Shown here piece after piece: positions 1 to 9,793 of a stretch of DNA of 64,000 bases. The position numbers and the translations under genes were made by a program. A model generated the notes under the pieces. The model made no database searches, had not been told where the DNA came from, and saw only the letters and a list, made by a program, of their open reading frames with translations. Numbering within the stretch: position 1 is the stretch's first letter; the number at the start of each line of letters is the position of its first letter. Source of the DNA: Capsaspora owczarzaki ATCC 30864 (taxonomy: Eukaryota; Opisthokonta; Filasterea). The DNA lies in NCBI RefSeq assembly GCF_000151315.2, contig NW_011887293.1, positions 241,471 through 305,470 of the forward strand, written 5' to 3'.

Positions 1-1541
1 ACAACAACAACTTGATGCAACAGGTTCGCGAATGGCGGCTGCGTCTCAAGCACGAAGACCGAACGCTCGAGCGCCAAATCCGCTGTGAGTTGAGCAATCT
101 GACCGAAAATCTGAGCAACTAGGGAGAAGGTTATCTGAGCAGCTGCAGCGCTTCCTATGGCATAACCATCTATTGACAGTCGCAATGCCACTGCACTGGA
201 CCTGGAGCGCTGAGCACTTTGAAGAGAGTCGGCTTTGATGACCAACTCAATGCAAATGTACGACAACGACGACGAACGCAGCCGACGTGGATGCCTTCGT
301 CTCGCCCCCTGGACAGCGTCGCAATGGCACTGCAAGCGCGTGTATCTGTGTGCGAGGGTGTGAGTGTGAGTGTGAGTGTGGTTGTTGCGGGGGGGGGGGA
401 AGGGCATTGTGCGGCCTGGCGTCGGTTACGTCAACACAGCGCAGTCCAGCCCAGCCCTGACCAGCCCTCGCTTCCCTTCCATCTCCGTTCGAGCTCTCTC
501 GCTCCATGTCTGGTCTGAGTGGGACGGTGTTGGAATTCGAGGAAGACTGACCACGCTGTTGGAACCTGCGCAATTGAAACCTTCCTTCCTGTTGGAATCG
601 CTCTAATGTCTCGAATGATGCTCAATGCGTTTGATCGTTTGTGTTGGAATACATTCAGCCATTCAGGGCGAGGAAGCCAAGGTGAAGAAAAGCCTCAAGG
701 ACGCTGCCAAGAAGGGCGACGTCGACGTCTGTAAAATCCTCGCAAAGGAGCTCTACCAATCCAAAAAGGCAGTCAACAAGTTGTATGCCTCCAAGGCGCA
801 CATCAACTCGATCGTCATGAGCATGCAACAACAACTCGGTGAGCAGACCGCCGAGGGGAGGAAGGGGGTTTTCTTGGTGGATTTGGGCCCCCCGCCGCTC
901 TAAAATTCTAACGTTTTTGAACACATTTTGTCGTCTTGTCAGCCATGACAAAGCTGGCGGGCGCATTGGGTCGCAGTGCACAGGTCATGAAGTCAATGAA
1001 CGCGCTTGTGCGAGTGCCCGAGATTGCCGCATCCATGCAAGAGTTGTCCCGAGAAATGATGAAGGCCGGTTTGATTGAGGAGATGGTCAACGATGCCATC
1101 GACATTGACGACTCGGAGGAGCTCGAAGACCAAGCAAGCTCCGAGGTCAACAAGATCTTGTTCGAGCTTACAGACGGTACGAAGCGAGCGAGTGGTTGGG
1201 TGGCGAGGGAGGGGGAGGAATGAGTCTCGCTGACTTTTGCAAACTTGGTTTGTTTGTTTGTGTGTACTGCGCGGTGCAGGTCTCCTGGGTCAAGCTGGCC
1301 ATGCCAAGGACGATTTGCCCAGCGTAAGAGTTTTGCGATCTCATCCAAGTTTGCGTTTTTGATGTGAGGTGGGGGGGGGGTTTATTTTATGATGCTCATT
1401 GGCTTTTTTTTGGTTGTTGCTGTTGTTTTTTATTGTGTGTTGCATCCTCAGTCATCTCGCGCCGCTGCAGCCGAAGCCGAGGACGAAGATGAAGAAGATG
1501 TGGATGCCATGCGTGCACGCCTGGAAGCGTTGCGATCGTAG
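1..1541 (+). CDS. CHMP3: CHMP3/VPS24, ESCRT-III subunit (5' end outside the window)
   Basis: ESCRT-III subunit that co-polymerises with CHMP2 on endosomal membranes during multivesicular body budding and scission. Exons seen: 1-84 (partial), 659-838, 943-1176, 1280-1323, 1452-1541; all four introns are GT-AG and keep the frame. The translation starts inside the N-terminal basic helix (VREWRLRLKHEDRTLERQIR) and continues through the core (AAKKGDVDVCKILAKE, KKAVNKLYASKAH, MKSMNALVRVPEI, MREL-like SMQELSREMMKAGLIEEM), all closely matching CHMP3 rather than CHMP2 or CHMP4. An acidic linker precedes the C-terminal MIM1-type helix DAMRARLEALRS, the VPS4 MIT-domain ligand. About 209 residues are visible; the family has about 220, so only the very N-terminus is missing. 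Intron 1 (85-658) is unusually long for this gene. Confidence 0.95.
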
Positions 1542-1921
1542 TTTTGTTGTGTTTTTTTCTGGTTGTCGCTGCTGCTTTTGTTTGTTTGTTTTTCTGTTCA
1601 ACTCAGATTCAATCCACTCTTTGACGCTCTATTTTCATTTGTGAGTGTGTTTTTGCGACCAACATGCTTTTTGTCGGTCGATACTGTACTCTCCACCTTC
1701 GACGCTTAGATGAGACAGCGTTTCATTCAATTCGACATTCATGATGTTGTTGCTTTTGCTAACAAAATCTTCTTTCATTGGATTTTTTTTTTTCAATCTT
1801 TTTTCAATCTTTTTTCAATCTTTTTTCAATCTTTTTTCAATCGTTTTTTTTTTTTTTTTTTCCTTCTTCTTCTTCTCATCACACTTTCACACTCACTCTC
1901 ACATCACTTAACTGAACAAGC
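1542..1921. other. Intergenic spacer with poly-T and an 11-bp repeat
   Basis: About 380 bp between the CHMP3 stop and the next gene. It is T-rich and holds about five tandem copies of an 11-bp unit (TTTTTTCAATC) at about 1783-1843, followed by a T run of about 18. I see no convincing exon. A plain AATAAA is not evident just after the CHMP3 stop. Confidence 0.5.
1783..1843 (+). repeat. 11-bp tandem repeat (TTTTTTCAATC)n
   Basis: Five consecutive near-perfect copies of an 11-bp T-rich unit, running into a poly-T tract. It lies about 80 bp upstream of the first plausible ATG of the coiled-coil gene. Likely a microsatellite-type expansion. Confidence 0.8.
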
Positions 1922-4900
1922 ATGCCGTCGACTGCAGCTGTTAGTGTTGGTGTTGATGGTGGTTCAGCTGGCAGTGGCGTCGTGGTGGCGTCGTGGTGCC
2001 GGGTAGCCCAACCGCAACAGCAACAACAGCAACAACATTGACCAGCTCGACTTCGACTTCGACGACCACGACGGCCAATGTCGCAGCGTACGTCGAGCAG
2101 CTGGAGAACGACCTGCGGCTGGCGGCCGAGCTGGGCAACCTGCTGCTGGAACGCAACACGACGCTCGAGCGCGAGGCCGAGCAGGTTCGCGGCGGGAATG
2201 ACTCGCGCGTGAGGGAACTGGCGCTCGAGGCGTACGACCTGCGCAACCAGCTCGAGCTGCTCAAGGCCAAGCAGACCGTCGAGGGCCAGCAGGCTGCAGA
2301 TCGCCTGTGGGAGTCGGAAGCTCGCCGCAGAGACGCAGAGCAGGCACAGACGGACTTGCAGCAGCGCGTCGTCCAGCTGCGCGACGAGCTCGCCAAGCTC
2401 AACGAGCAGAATCGCAAGCTCCAGGTCAACGCCGACGCAGCTGGGCAACGCGCATCGGCGGCTGAGCGCAAGGCACAGGACACTGAGACTCAGCGCGTCG
2501 CTCTGGCCGCGCAGCTCGACACTGTCCGCAAGGAGCTCTTTGACGAAGGGTTCGGCGAAGGAAGCGATTCGGCTGCTGCTGCGGCCAATGCTGATGCTGC
2601 GGCCAACGACGACGCCAATGCTGCTGCCAATGCTGCTGCTCATGGTGGAGCCCATAACGATGGACTCGATGCGTCCGGGTCGCAGCGGGACGACGGCGAC
2701 AACGGGCGAGCCGGAGACGCGTCCGCAGAACTGCTCCGCGCCGAACTCGAGCAGCTGCGGACGGCCCTGCTCGAGCAGATCAGCGTCGCACGCTCACTCG
2801 AGTCCCAGCGCGACGAATACAAGTCGTTGCTGGCAGACCGCTCGGAGGCTCTCGAGCGACTCCGCGAACAGCTCAACGAGCATCTGCTGGCCAGCGGGTC
2901 GCTCAACGGCAGCCAAACCCTCTCCGACCAGGTCATGCCGTTCCTCGCCGCCGAGCACCAGGCCGTGCAGGAGCGCTTGCGTCAGCAGCAAGAGCTCATT
3001 GAGCAGCAGCGAAACGCCCTCAACAACGCCGCGCAGCACAACTCGCCTGCGCCGTTTGCTCGGGAGTCGTCCATCAACCCCGCCACCTCCAAGATGGGCT
3101 CTCAGTCCGACACGCCCGCCGATGCTGCTGCCAGCGTTGATCCAGTCACGCCAGGACCCAGCCAACCAGTTGCCCGCGAGCTCTTTGCCGAGCCAGCCGC
3201 GACTTCCACCATCACGGCTGCTTCTGCTTCTGCTTCTGCTTCCGCTGCTGATTCATCGGCCGCTGGCTCTTCAGAAGAGTTTACCCTCGGCAGGCAGGGT
3301 CGTCAATCGTGGGAGCGCCAATCTCAACAATGGGCGTACAAGTCTGCGCGAACGAAAGCGCGCACCAAGGCGCGCGATGTGACCAAGTGGCGAAACCAGC
3401 TCAAGCTCATTCGTCGCCAGGTGTCCATGGGACCTGCGGATGGCCGTGCCCGTGCGCAAAACGCTGGCAACACCAGCTCGCCTGCCAAGGACCTTGCTGC
3501 CAGCGCCACTCCCACGACTGATACTACTGCCACCACTGCCTCCTCGACTTCGCCGTCCGCTAGCACGACTACTTCTACGACGGCGACTTTTGATTCCGTG
3601 GCAGCGTCGCCCGCAAGCTCCATGGGCATGTCCGCCTCGGCTCCCAACTCTGTGAGCAAGCGCAGCTCGGTCTGGTTTGCTGATTTGGACGCCCTCGACC
3701 AGTTCGACGAGGAGACTGTTGCTTCCATGCGCGAGCTGCTTTTCGCCAACAAGGACGGCGCCCCGCGCCAGCCTCCTCATGCCACTTTGACTGCGAGCAC
3801 TCAAACAGACGACGAATTGTTGCCAGTCGCTGCTGCCGTTTCCAGTGTTGCTGTTGCGACGACGACTACTACCAGCAAGACCAACGAGCCGTCGCCGCCG
3901 ACCGCGCGGCGTGCATCCATGATGCGCACGACCCCTGTTGGTATCGATCAAGATTTGCGCTCGCCAACGGCATCGGCTGCCCCGGCCCCTGTCGCCGACG
4001 ATGACGACTCGTTGCTGTCGGCCGTCATGTCTGCCATTGGCTCGCAAAAATTGGCCAGCAGTGCCCCTGCTAGCGCACCCGCACCAGCAGTGGCAGCAGT
4101 GGCGGCAGTGGCAGCTTCCAGTGAGACCTCGACCGCCCAAGTGTTGGACGAGACTTTGCTGCGAGAGTCGCCCCAGTTTGCAGAGGCCGTCCGAAGTGAG
4201 TCGGCGCGACTCGAAGCCGAAATTCAGGCGCGTCTGAACGCCGAGCACACTGCAGCCCAAGCAGCGGCGGTCTCGGCTGCCATCGCGGAGGTCACCGCTC
4301 GGCTCGAGGCCCAAGCAGTGGCCGACAGTAAAGCTGCTGCACACGCCGCAACAGCCGCCGCAGAAGCCAAAGCCGCTGAAGTCAGGGCTGCCGACCTCAA
4401 GGCTGCTGCAGAGACCCGGGCTGCAGAACTCAAGGCTGCGGAGGCCAGGGGCGCTGAAGCCAAAGCCGCCGAACTCAAGGCTGCCGAAGCCAAGGCCAAG
4501 AGCGCTTCGTCATCCACTGCCACAACCCCGAGCGGTTCCCCTCATACCCAACGCGCGGCTGCTGCTGCTGCCGCTGCTGCGCTTGCGGCTGCCTCTGCGG
4601 CTGATGCCCTGGCCAAGTCCCTGTCGGCGCACCAACGCCGAGCCTCTACCGTCAGTGTCAACTCGAAACAAGTGCAATCGGTGGGCGTCGAAACAGAGCC
4701 AGCATCGGTCGCGGCCGGTGCCACGCAAACGTCGCCCGTTATGACTCGCAAGCCCGCCACCACGGCTTCCGCTGACACGCAAACCACAGCTCTCGATAGC
4801 GCTGTCACTGCCGCTGCCGCCGCTGACTTTGCCACCGCCGCCTCGGATGCGTCGATGGCCATCTCGATAAACCAGGCACCCGCTCTCGTGTCTGACAAGT

Positions 4901-5760
4901 ACGATCGTCTTGCCATTCTCGGCCAAGGCGCGTGGTTTTCCAAGGCGACCAAGAGTGGCACCACGCATCGCCGCTATGTGACGTTCAACCCCTGGAAGCG
5001 CACAGTTACCTGGGCTGTGGATGAACCCCAGTCTCAAAAGACCCGAGTCTGTAAGTGTCGATTTTTTGAGTTGCTTCGTCGTAGTTTTGGCATTGTTCTG
5101 TCGATGCGTTGTTTCTGATTTTTATTTTTATTTTTTATTTTCTTGGTTCTGTTGTTTTGGCAGATCGCATTCAAAACTTTGTGCCGTCCATCACAGGCAC
5201 TCGCTTCCCCCAGTTGAACATGACCCAACTTGGATTCACCCTGTTTGCTGCAAATCGCGAGATTCTGCTGCTTGCATTAAGCAACTCTCAGAAGAATGCT
5301 TGGCTCGAGGTGAGTGTTCCTGTGTCATTCTTGTTTTTGCCTTCGACATGCTTTGACTCACCCCCTCCTTCGCTCGCTTTTTTCCCCCGTCCAAAAACAA
5401 AATCTGCAGGCGCTCAATATTGTCTTCCAGCGCACTGCTCCATCTGTGGCGCTCGAGGTGTCACTTCCTCCAATGCTGACCATTATTGCCCCAGTCAAGC
5501 CAACGGCCCTCTCGTCGTCTACATCTGTTCTGATGCCCGTCAAGGCTGTCATTGCCAAGCCAGCCACGGACATTATGCCCCTGGCAGGAACCAACGCGCG
5601 CGGCATAGAAACGGAAACATCCGTCCACGGCCGGGAGCCAGAAGCAGCAATAGATTCGGACAGCTACAACACCCTTCCTAAGCTGGCGCTTGTTGGAGGT
5701 GACAAGAAGCTGGTGGCAGCTGTGTCAGACGACGAGTTTGACGACGACAGCTTTGTGTAA
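1922..5760 (+). CDS. Coiled-coil adaptor with CDR2/BICD-like CC1 box and Num1/Mcp5-type PH domain
   Basis: The main open frame is continuous from 1954 to 5050, then exons 5164-5309 and 5410-5760 (introns 5051-5163 and 5310-5409, GT-AG). About 30 residues in is DLRLAAELGNLLLERN, very close to the conserved N-terminal box of CDR2 and to the AAxxG CC1 box with which BICD-type adaptors contact dynein light intermediate chain. Heptad-rich coiled coil follows to about residue 330, then long Ser/Ala/Thr-rich linkers and an Ala/Lys/Glu helix (residues about 720-840). The C-terminus (GAWFSKATKSG, RRYVTFNPWKRTVTWAVDEP, RIQNFVPSI, NAWLEALNIVFQR) reads as a PH domain of the Mcp5/Num1 type, which anchors cortical dynein in fungi. 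About 1,185 aa. The start is unresolved: the only nearby ATG (1922) lies in another frame, so a small intron or an indel in the CAA/CAG-rich stretch at 2010-2037 must be assumed. Function as a dynein or cortex adaptor is inference. Confidence 0.75.
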
Positions 5761-6030
5761 TATCTTTTTTTGTTGTTTGTTTTGGATGTCTTTTTACGCG
5801 CGGAGAGCGTTTTCTTCCATGCTTCGCCCAGTTCTGTTTCCATGTTGATCTTGATCGTGTTACTTTTGTAATGTTTTTTGTTAAGTGTATTGAGAAATAC
5901 TGAATAGCTGTTTATCATTGAATCTTTTGTTTGTTTTTTTTTTGTTGGTGTTGTGGCCTTTGCGGTCGTCAACAAAGAGGGGCGTCCACCGCTCGCCACA
6001 ATCGTGTCTCAATCGTGTTTTCGTTGGATG

Positions 6031-6355
6031 TTAGACATAGATGCCGACTGTTAGCAGGAGGAAGAGCGTGCCAAAACCGAGAAAGACAGAAGCCAAGCCG
6101 GCGCCCGACAATTCCTGCACCAGGTTACGGTTTTGCTTGGATGTGGTTACTTGCTGCCTGCAAGCGGGAGCACGAAGCAACAGTGAGACCTCCATCCAAC
6201 CACGGTCATGGACGACCGCCCGCCTGGAGTGCGTTGATGATGATGGCTTACACAAAGAACGTTCCGGCAAAGATCAGTCCGATGACAATCAGGATGAAGG
6301 CCAGAGTGGAGAAGCTCGCCGGGTTGAGCGGTGCGTTGTACGGAGTGTACTCAGC
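6031..6355 (-). CDS. TMEM258: TMEM258, small oligosaccharyltransferase subunit (first exon unresolved)
   Basis: Small two-helix ER membrane protein associated with the oligosaccharyltransferase. Two minus-strand exons are clear: 6252 to about 6355 (EYTPYNAPLNPASFSTLAF, first TM helix ending AGTFFV) and 6031-6157 (VTTSKQNRNLVQEL, then LASVFLGFGTLFLLLTVGIYV and stop). The human protein has the same order: YTSPVNPAVF, VTSTKYTRDIYKEL and a near-identical C-terminal GFGVLFLLLWVGIYV. The intron 6158-6251 is GT-AG and keeps the frame. The upstream exon with the start codon must lie in about 6360-6990 but I could not place it: an in-frame TAG just upstream of 6355 shows a splice is needed there. Divergent from the SGNH gene. 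Confidence 0.85.
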
Positions 6356-7308
6356 CTATTGCATTTGCAAATAACAAGCGATATGTGAGTTGAGGTGCAA
6401 GTTGAGTTGAAGTGGAAGCGAGTTGAGTGGATTTGCATTGAGTGGATTTGCATTGAGCGAGTTGTTGCTACTGCTGTCTGACCAGACAAAGACAAAAGCA
6501 CAACCACACCACGCTTTTTGGTTTCGCAGAAGCAGTAGTACAGCAAGCAGCAGCAGCAGCAAACAGAGTTGTTTGGGATTCGTAGATTGAGATCAAAGCG
6601 AGATGATCGTCAGAGAGTGAGTGAACAAGAAGGCGGAGATCTCTGCCAAGCGATCAGACCGCGACACCGCCTCCCCCCCCCCAACAGGACATGATACAAA
6701 CACTTGTAGGACCAGTGTTGTGCGTTTGTTGGGAACGGTCGTCGAGTGCGCGGAAGGAGAGGCGCAGGAAAACGCTCAAAAACGACAAGGAGAAAAGTTT
6801 CAAAAAAAAAACATAGGGATTGTTCACTAGAAGGAATTGAGAAAAGGTAGGAATCAAGCCGATACTGACCATTGAATAGAAAAATAAGAGTAAAAATTGA
6901 GACTGAATCTGGGTCTTGTTCGGATGTCGAGTGATTACTTGCCCCCTCATCTCGCTCGCTCTTGATACCTGCGTTGCCTGCATCAATTCATGGCTCTAAA
7001 ATCCTTCTGCCATGATCCAAACAAAAAGCGCTCAAATTTCGTCCATCCCGCTCAAATTTCAACTGCTCACCAGCTCTTTCTCCCCCTTCCCCGCGCTCCC
7101 GAGCTGCGTCTTCAAAAACAACACTCAAGCCATGTCCGACGCAACGCACATCTTGCAAATAGTTGTGATGTTTTTCGGAGCTTTTGACTTTGGCATGTTG
7201 TTGTTTTTGTTAAATTTGGTTTTGACAGGTTTTTTGGAGCCACAACCCCGCCTTCTCACTCCCCCTTTGAATCGCGCGGTTTGGAGAGCCCTTTCACCCT
7301 CCCCGAAT
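6356..7308. other. Divergent intergenic region and unplaced TMEM258 first exon
   Basis: About 950 bp between the readable TMEM258 exon and the likely start of the SGNH gene. It must contain the first TMEM258 exon and both promoters. A perfect 15-bp tandem duplication (GAGTGGATTTGCATT twice) sits near 6421-6450. At 7132 an ATG opens a short reading frame with a hydrophobic stretch that joins the SGNH frame; the T-rich part ending TTTTGACAG at about 7229 could equally be an intron acceptor. Confidence 0.45.
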
Positions 7309-9439
7309 ATGGCGTGGCAGGTCAAAAAGCAGCTGCGCATTGCTCTTGCGCTCGGTGTGATTCTGTGGGTTGTTTCGACTCTGGTGTGGAGCGGGCAGCC
7401 CGGCGGCATCGTCCTGCAGTATGCGGACTTGTCAGGTTCATCAGCGAACGCGGTTGCCAACGCCGACCCCAACCCCACCCCGGACAGCGACATGCCGCCG
7501 CCAGTGGTGCTGCCAGACACGTCGCACGAGCAAGACACGTCCACTGGCAAAGCACCAAGCGCCGTGGCTCGGGTGGGCGGCGACGACAACGACGACAATG
7601 CGGACGATGCGGTCGAAGTGGGCCCTCCCATCGAACCCGACGTGGGCGACGGATGGCAGCAGCTCGGCTCCTCCTACGGCTCGGCCCAGCCAACAGCAGG
7701 ACTCGGTGGACTTGTCGTCGACCAGGCAGATAGCGAAGATGAGCTCGGAGGCGGAGGCGAAGGCGAGGAATCGGAAGGCGAGGGAACGAACGAGAATGGC
7801 TCGCTACGTGGGAGCGGCGCCTCTGCAAGCTCACCCAGCGACCCAGTAGCGCCTACATCGGCTCAAGCACCCACCCAAGAGAGCGCGACGAGCACTGCAT
7901 TGCCGGACACGGGCCTCGACGACGACGACGACGATGCTGCTGCGCTGGTGCCGCTGGTCGAGCACGATTGGCCTTGGTTTTCGTCCATCGTCACGCCCAC
8001 CAGCCCGGGAAGCCAGGTCGAGGCCAAGCAGAGCTATCTGTGTGCCATGCGCGACAGGACGCGGGACCGTGCGTTACAGTACCAGCACACTGTGCACAAT
8101 GCGAGCCGTTTGCTCATTGAGGACTTTTCGCAGCAGTACATTCTGCACCTGCGACATATTCGGGCGGGAACAATCTCGCCGTGCAAGCCAATGCAAGTCA
8201 ATGGGCATTGCTTCGACCAGCCTGTTGGAACGTTTGTGAAGGCTCGGTGCGATTCCAGCGCCACGCAGTCCGTCGTGCGGGCCACCGAAGGGCGGTTGCT
8301 CATTCGATGCAGCACGCCGTGCGATTCCATCCAAGAAGACGACCCCGGCATGCAGACTTGCGACTGGAGCACGATGCGATGGCACGTGCCAGGTTGTCGG
8401 TCTGCCTGGATGATGTCCGGCCCTCATCGCGCAGAGCTCGAGCAATGCATACGCAACAAGGCCATGGTCTTCATCGGCGACTCGACGCTGCGCACCGAGT
8501 TTCACCGATTAGCGGAGATCTCGGGCACCGATTTGTGGACCCCGCTGAGTAATTCGTTCTACCATGAGCAAGTATTTACCGCCACAGACCTTGCGCCAGG
8601 TGAGTGAGAAAGAGCGAGGGTGTGTGTGTCTGATTGGCGTTTTTGGCGTTATTGGTGTTTTTGGCTGTTCTGACTGATCGCTCGGATTGTGAGAAGAGTA
8701 CAATCCCAATCACTCGACTCTCTACTTTCATTATTGGCCGGACTTTGCTACGATAACACAACGACAGCCTTTGGCAAAGTATACCGCTATGCTCCGCGAT
8801 CGGCTCGTGGAAGCAGTCCAGCGTCTGCGCGATGTGGGACAGCTCGATCGACAAACGACCTTTGCCTTGATGGGCCTATATTGTCTGCCCGCCTACACGG
8901 TCGAGGTCAGGGCCGTCCTTTCGCGCGCTTATCAGTGCGAGCTGCTTCGAAGAGGCAACAACGGTGATGGTGGTGGTGGTGCTGGTGGTGGTGGGTCTGA
9001 GTGGAGCTGGACTCCCGCGCTCAACTCGCCCAGCTCATCGCCCTATCTGGTCACCTCTCTGGACGAGTGCACCGATGACAAACTGAGGCAGGCCACTGTC
9101 AACGCAGCCGACACCTGTGCGCTCGTGCCGCTGCCAACTCATTTGACAGTCGTGTTCAAGTCGCGCTCACCGAGCATCTCGCACGACGCTACCGTGTCAG
9201 ACCAAGGAGCCAATCACCAGTGCAAGGCCATGACCAAGAATTGCGGCTTTCAATGGTTTGACTCCATGCAACCCGTTCTCCCGGCAGCAGGGCTGCTAAT
9301 ACAGGACAGATGCAAGTGTCATTTCGCAAAGCATGACGAGGAGGCGCGACCATCGCCATTAGACCAAGTCAATATGCCGCTCAACAACATGATGACCAAC
9401 TTGCTTGCTGAAGGGTTGTGTCGCGAGTATCGCCTGTGA
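7309..9439 (+). CDS. SGNH/PC-esterase-like type II membrane protein
   Basis: Exons 7309-8599 and 8694 (or 8697)-9439. The start at 7309 gives a signal anchor at residues about 8-30 (LRIALALGVILWVVSTLVW), as in Golgi type II proteins; in-frame ATGs at 7012 and 7132 exist and cannot be excluded. An acidic, Ser/Gly-rich linker (residues about 40-230) precedes a Cys-rich globular domain. Residues near 390-400 read AMVFIGDSTLRTEFHRL: the GDS block of SGNH hydrolases in the arrangement used by CASD1, NXPE and plant TBL/PMR5 proteins, which O-acetylate glycans. The C-terminal catalytic DxxH box expected just before PLNNMMTNLL is not intact: the region reads HDEEARPSP where DGxHPSP would be typical. 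Glycan O-acetyltransferase or esterase activity is therefore uncertain. About 678 aa. Confidence 0.65.
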
Positions 9440-9793
9440 ATCTTTTGACGGGGATGCACCGGCGCATCTCTGAACTCTTATTTAACCAAGATTCGAAGTA
9501 CTGTTTGATGTTGTTAGTTGGCTTGCTGTCCGATAGAGGCACGCAGGTGAAACAATGCTATGTGCACGCATCTTTAGTTGAATGTCAAGTAGCTTAGCAA
9601 TTGCAACACGGCGTCTACCATGAATGAAGGCGGGGGAGTCCTTGCCACACACGATTTTGAGTTTCCAAAGGTTTATTGAGACAAACAGATATCAGAGCGC
9701 CATGCATGCGGATGGCAGAGCAAAGGAAAGACATGACAAAGACAGGGAAGGATCGAGCAGGGATGCGAACACGAGTCAATCAAAGGGGCAAGC
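9440..9793. other. Convergent 3' spacer
   Basis: About 350 bp between the stop codons of the SGNH gene (plus) and receptor A (minus). No ORF, RNA gene or clear repeat recognised; presumably the two 3' untranslated regions. Confidence 0.5.
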
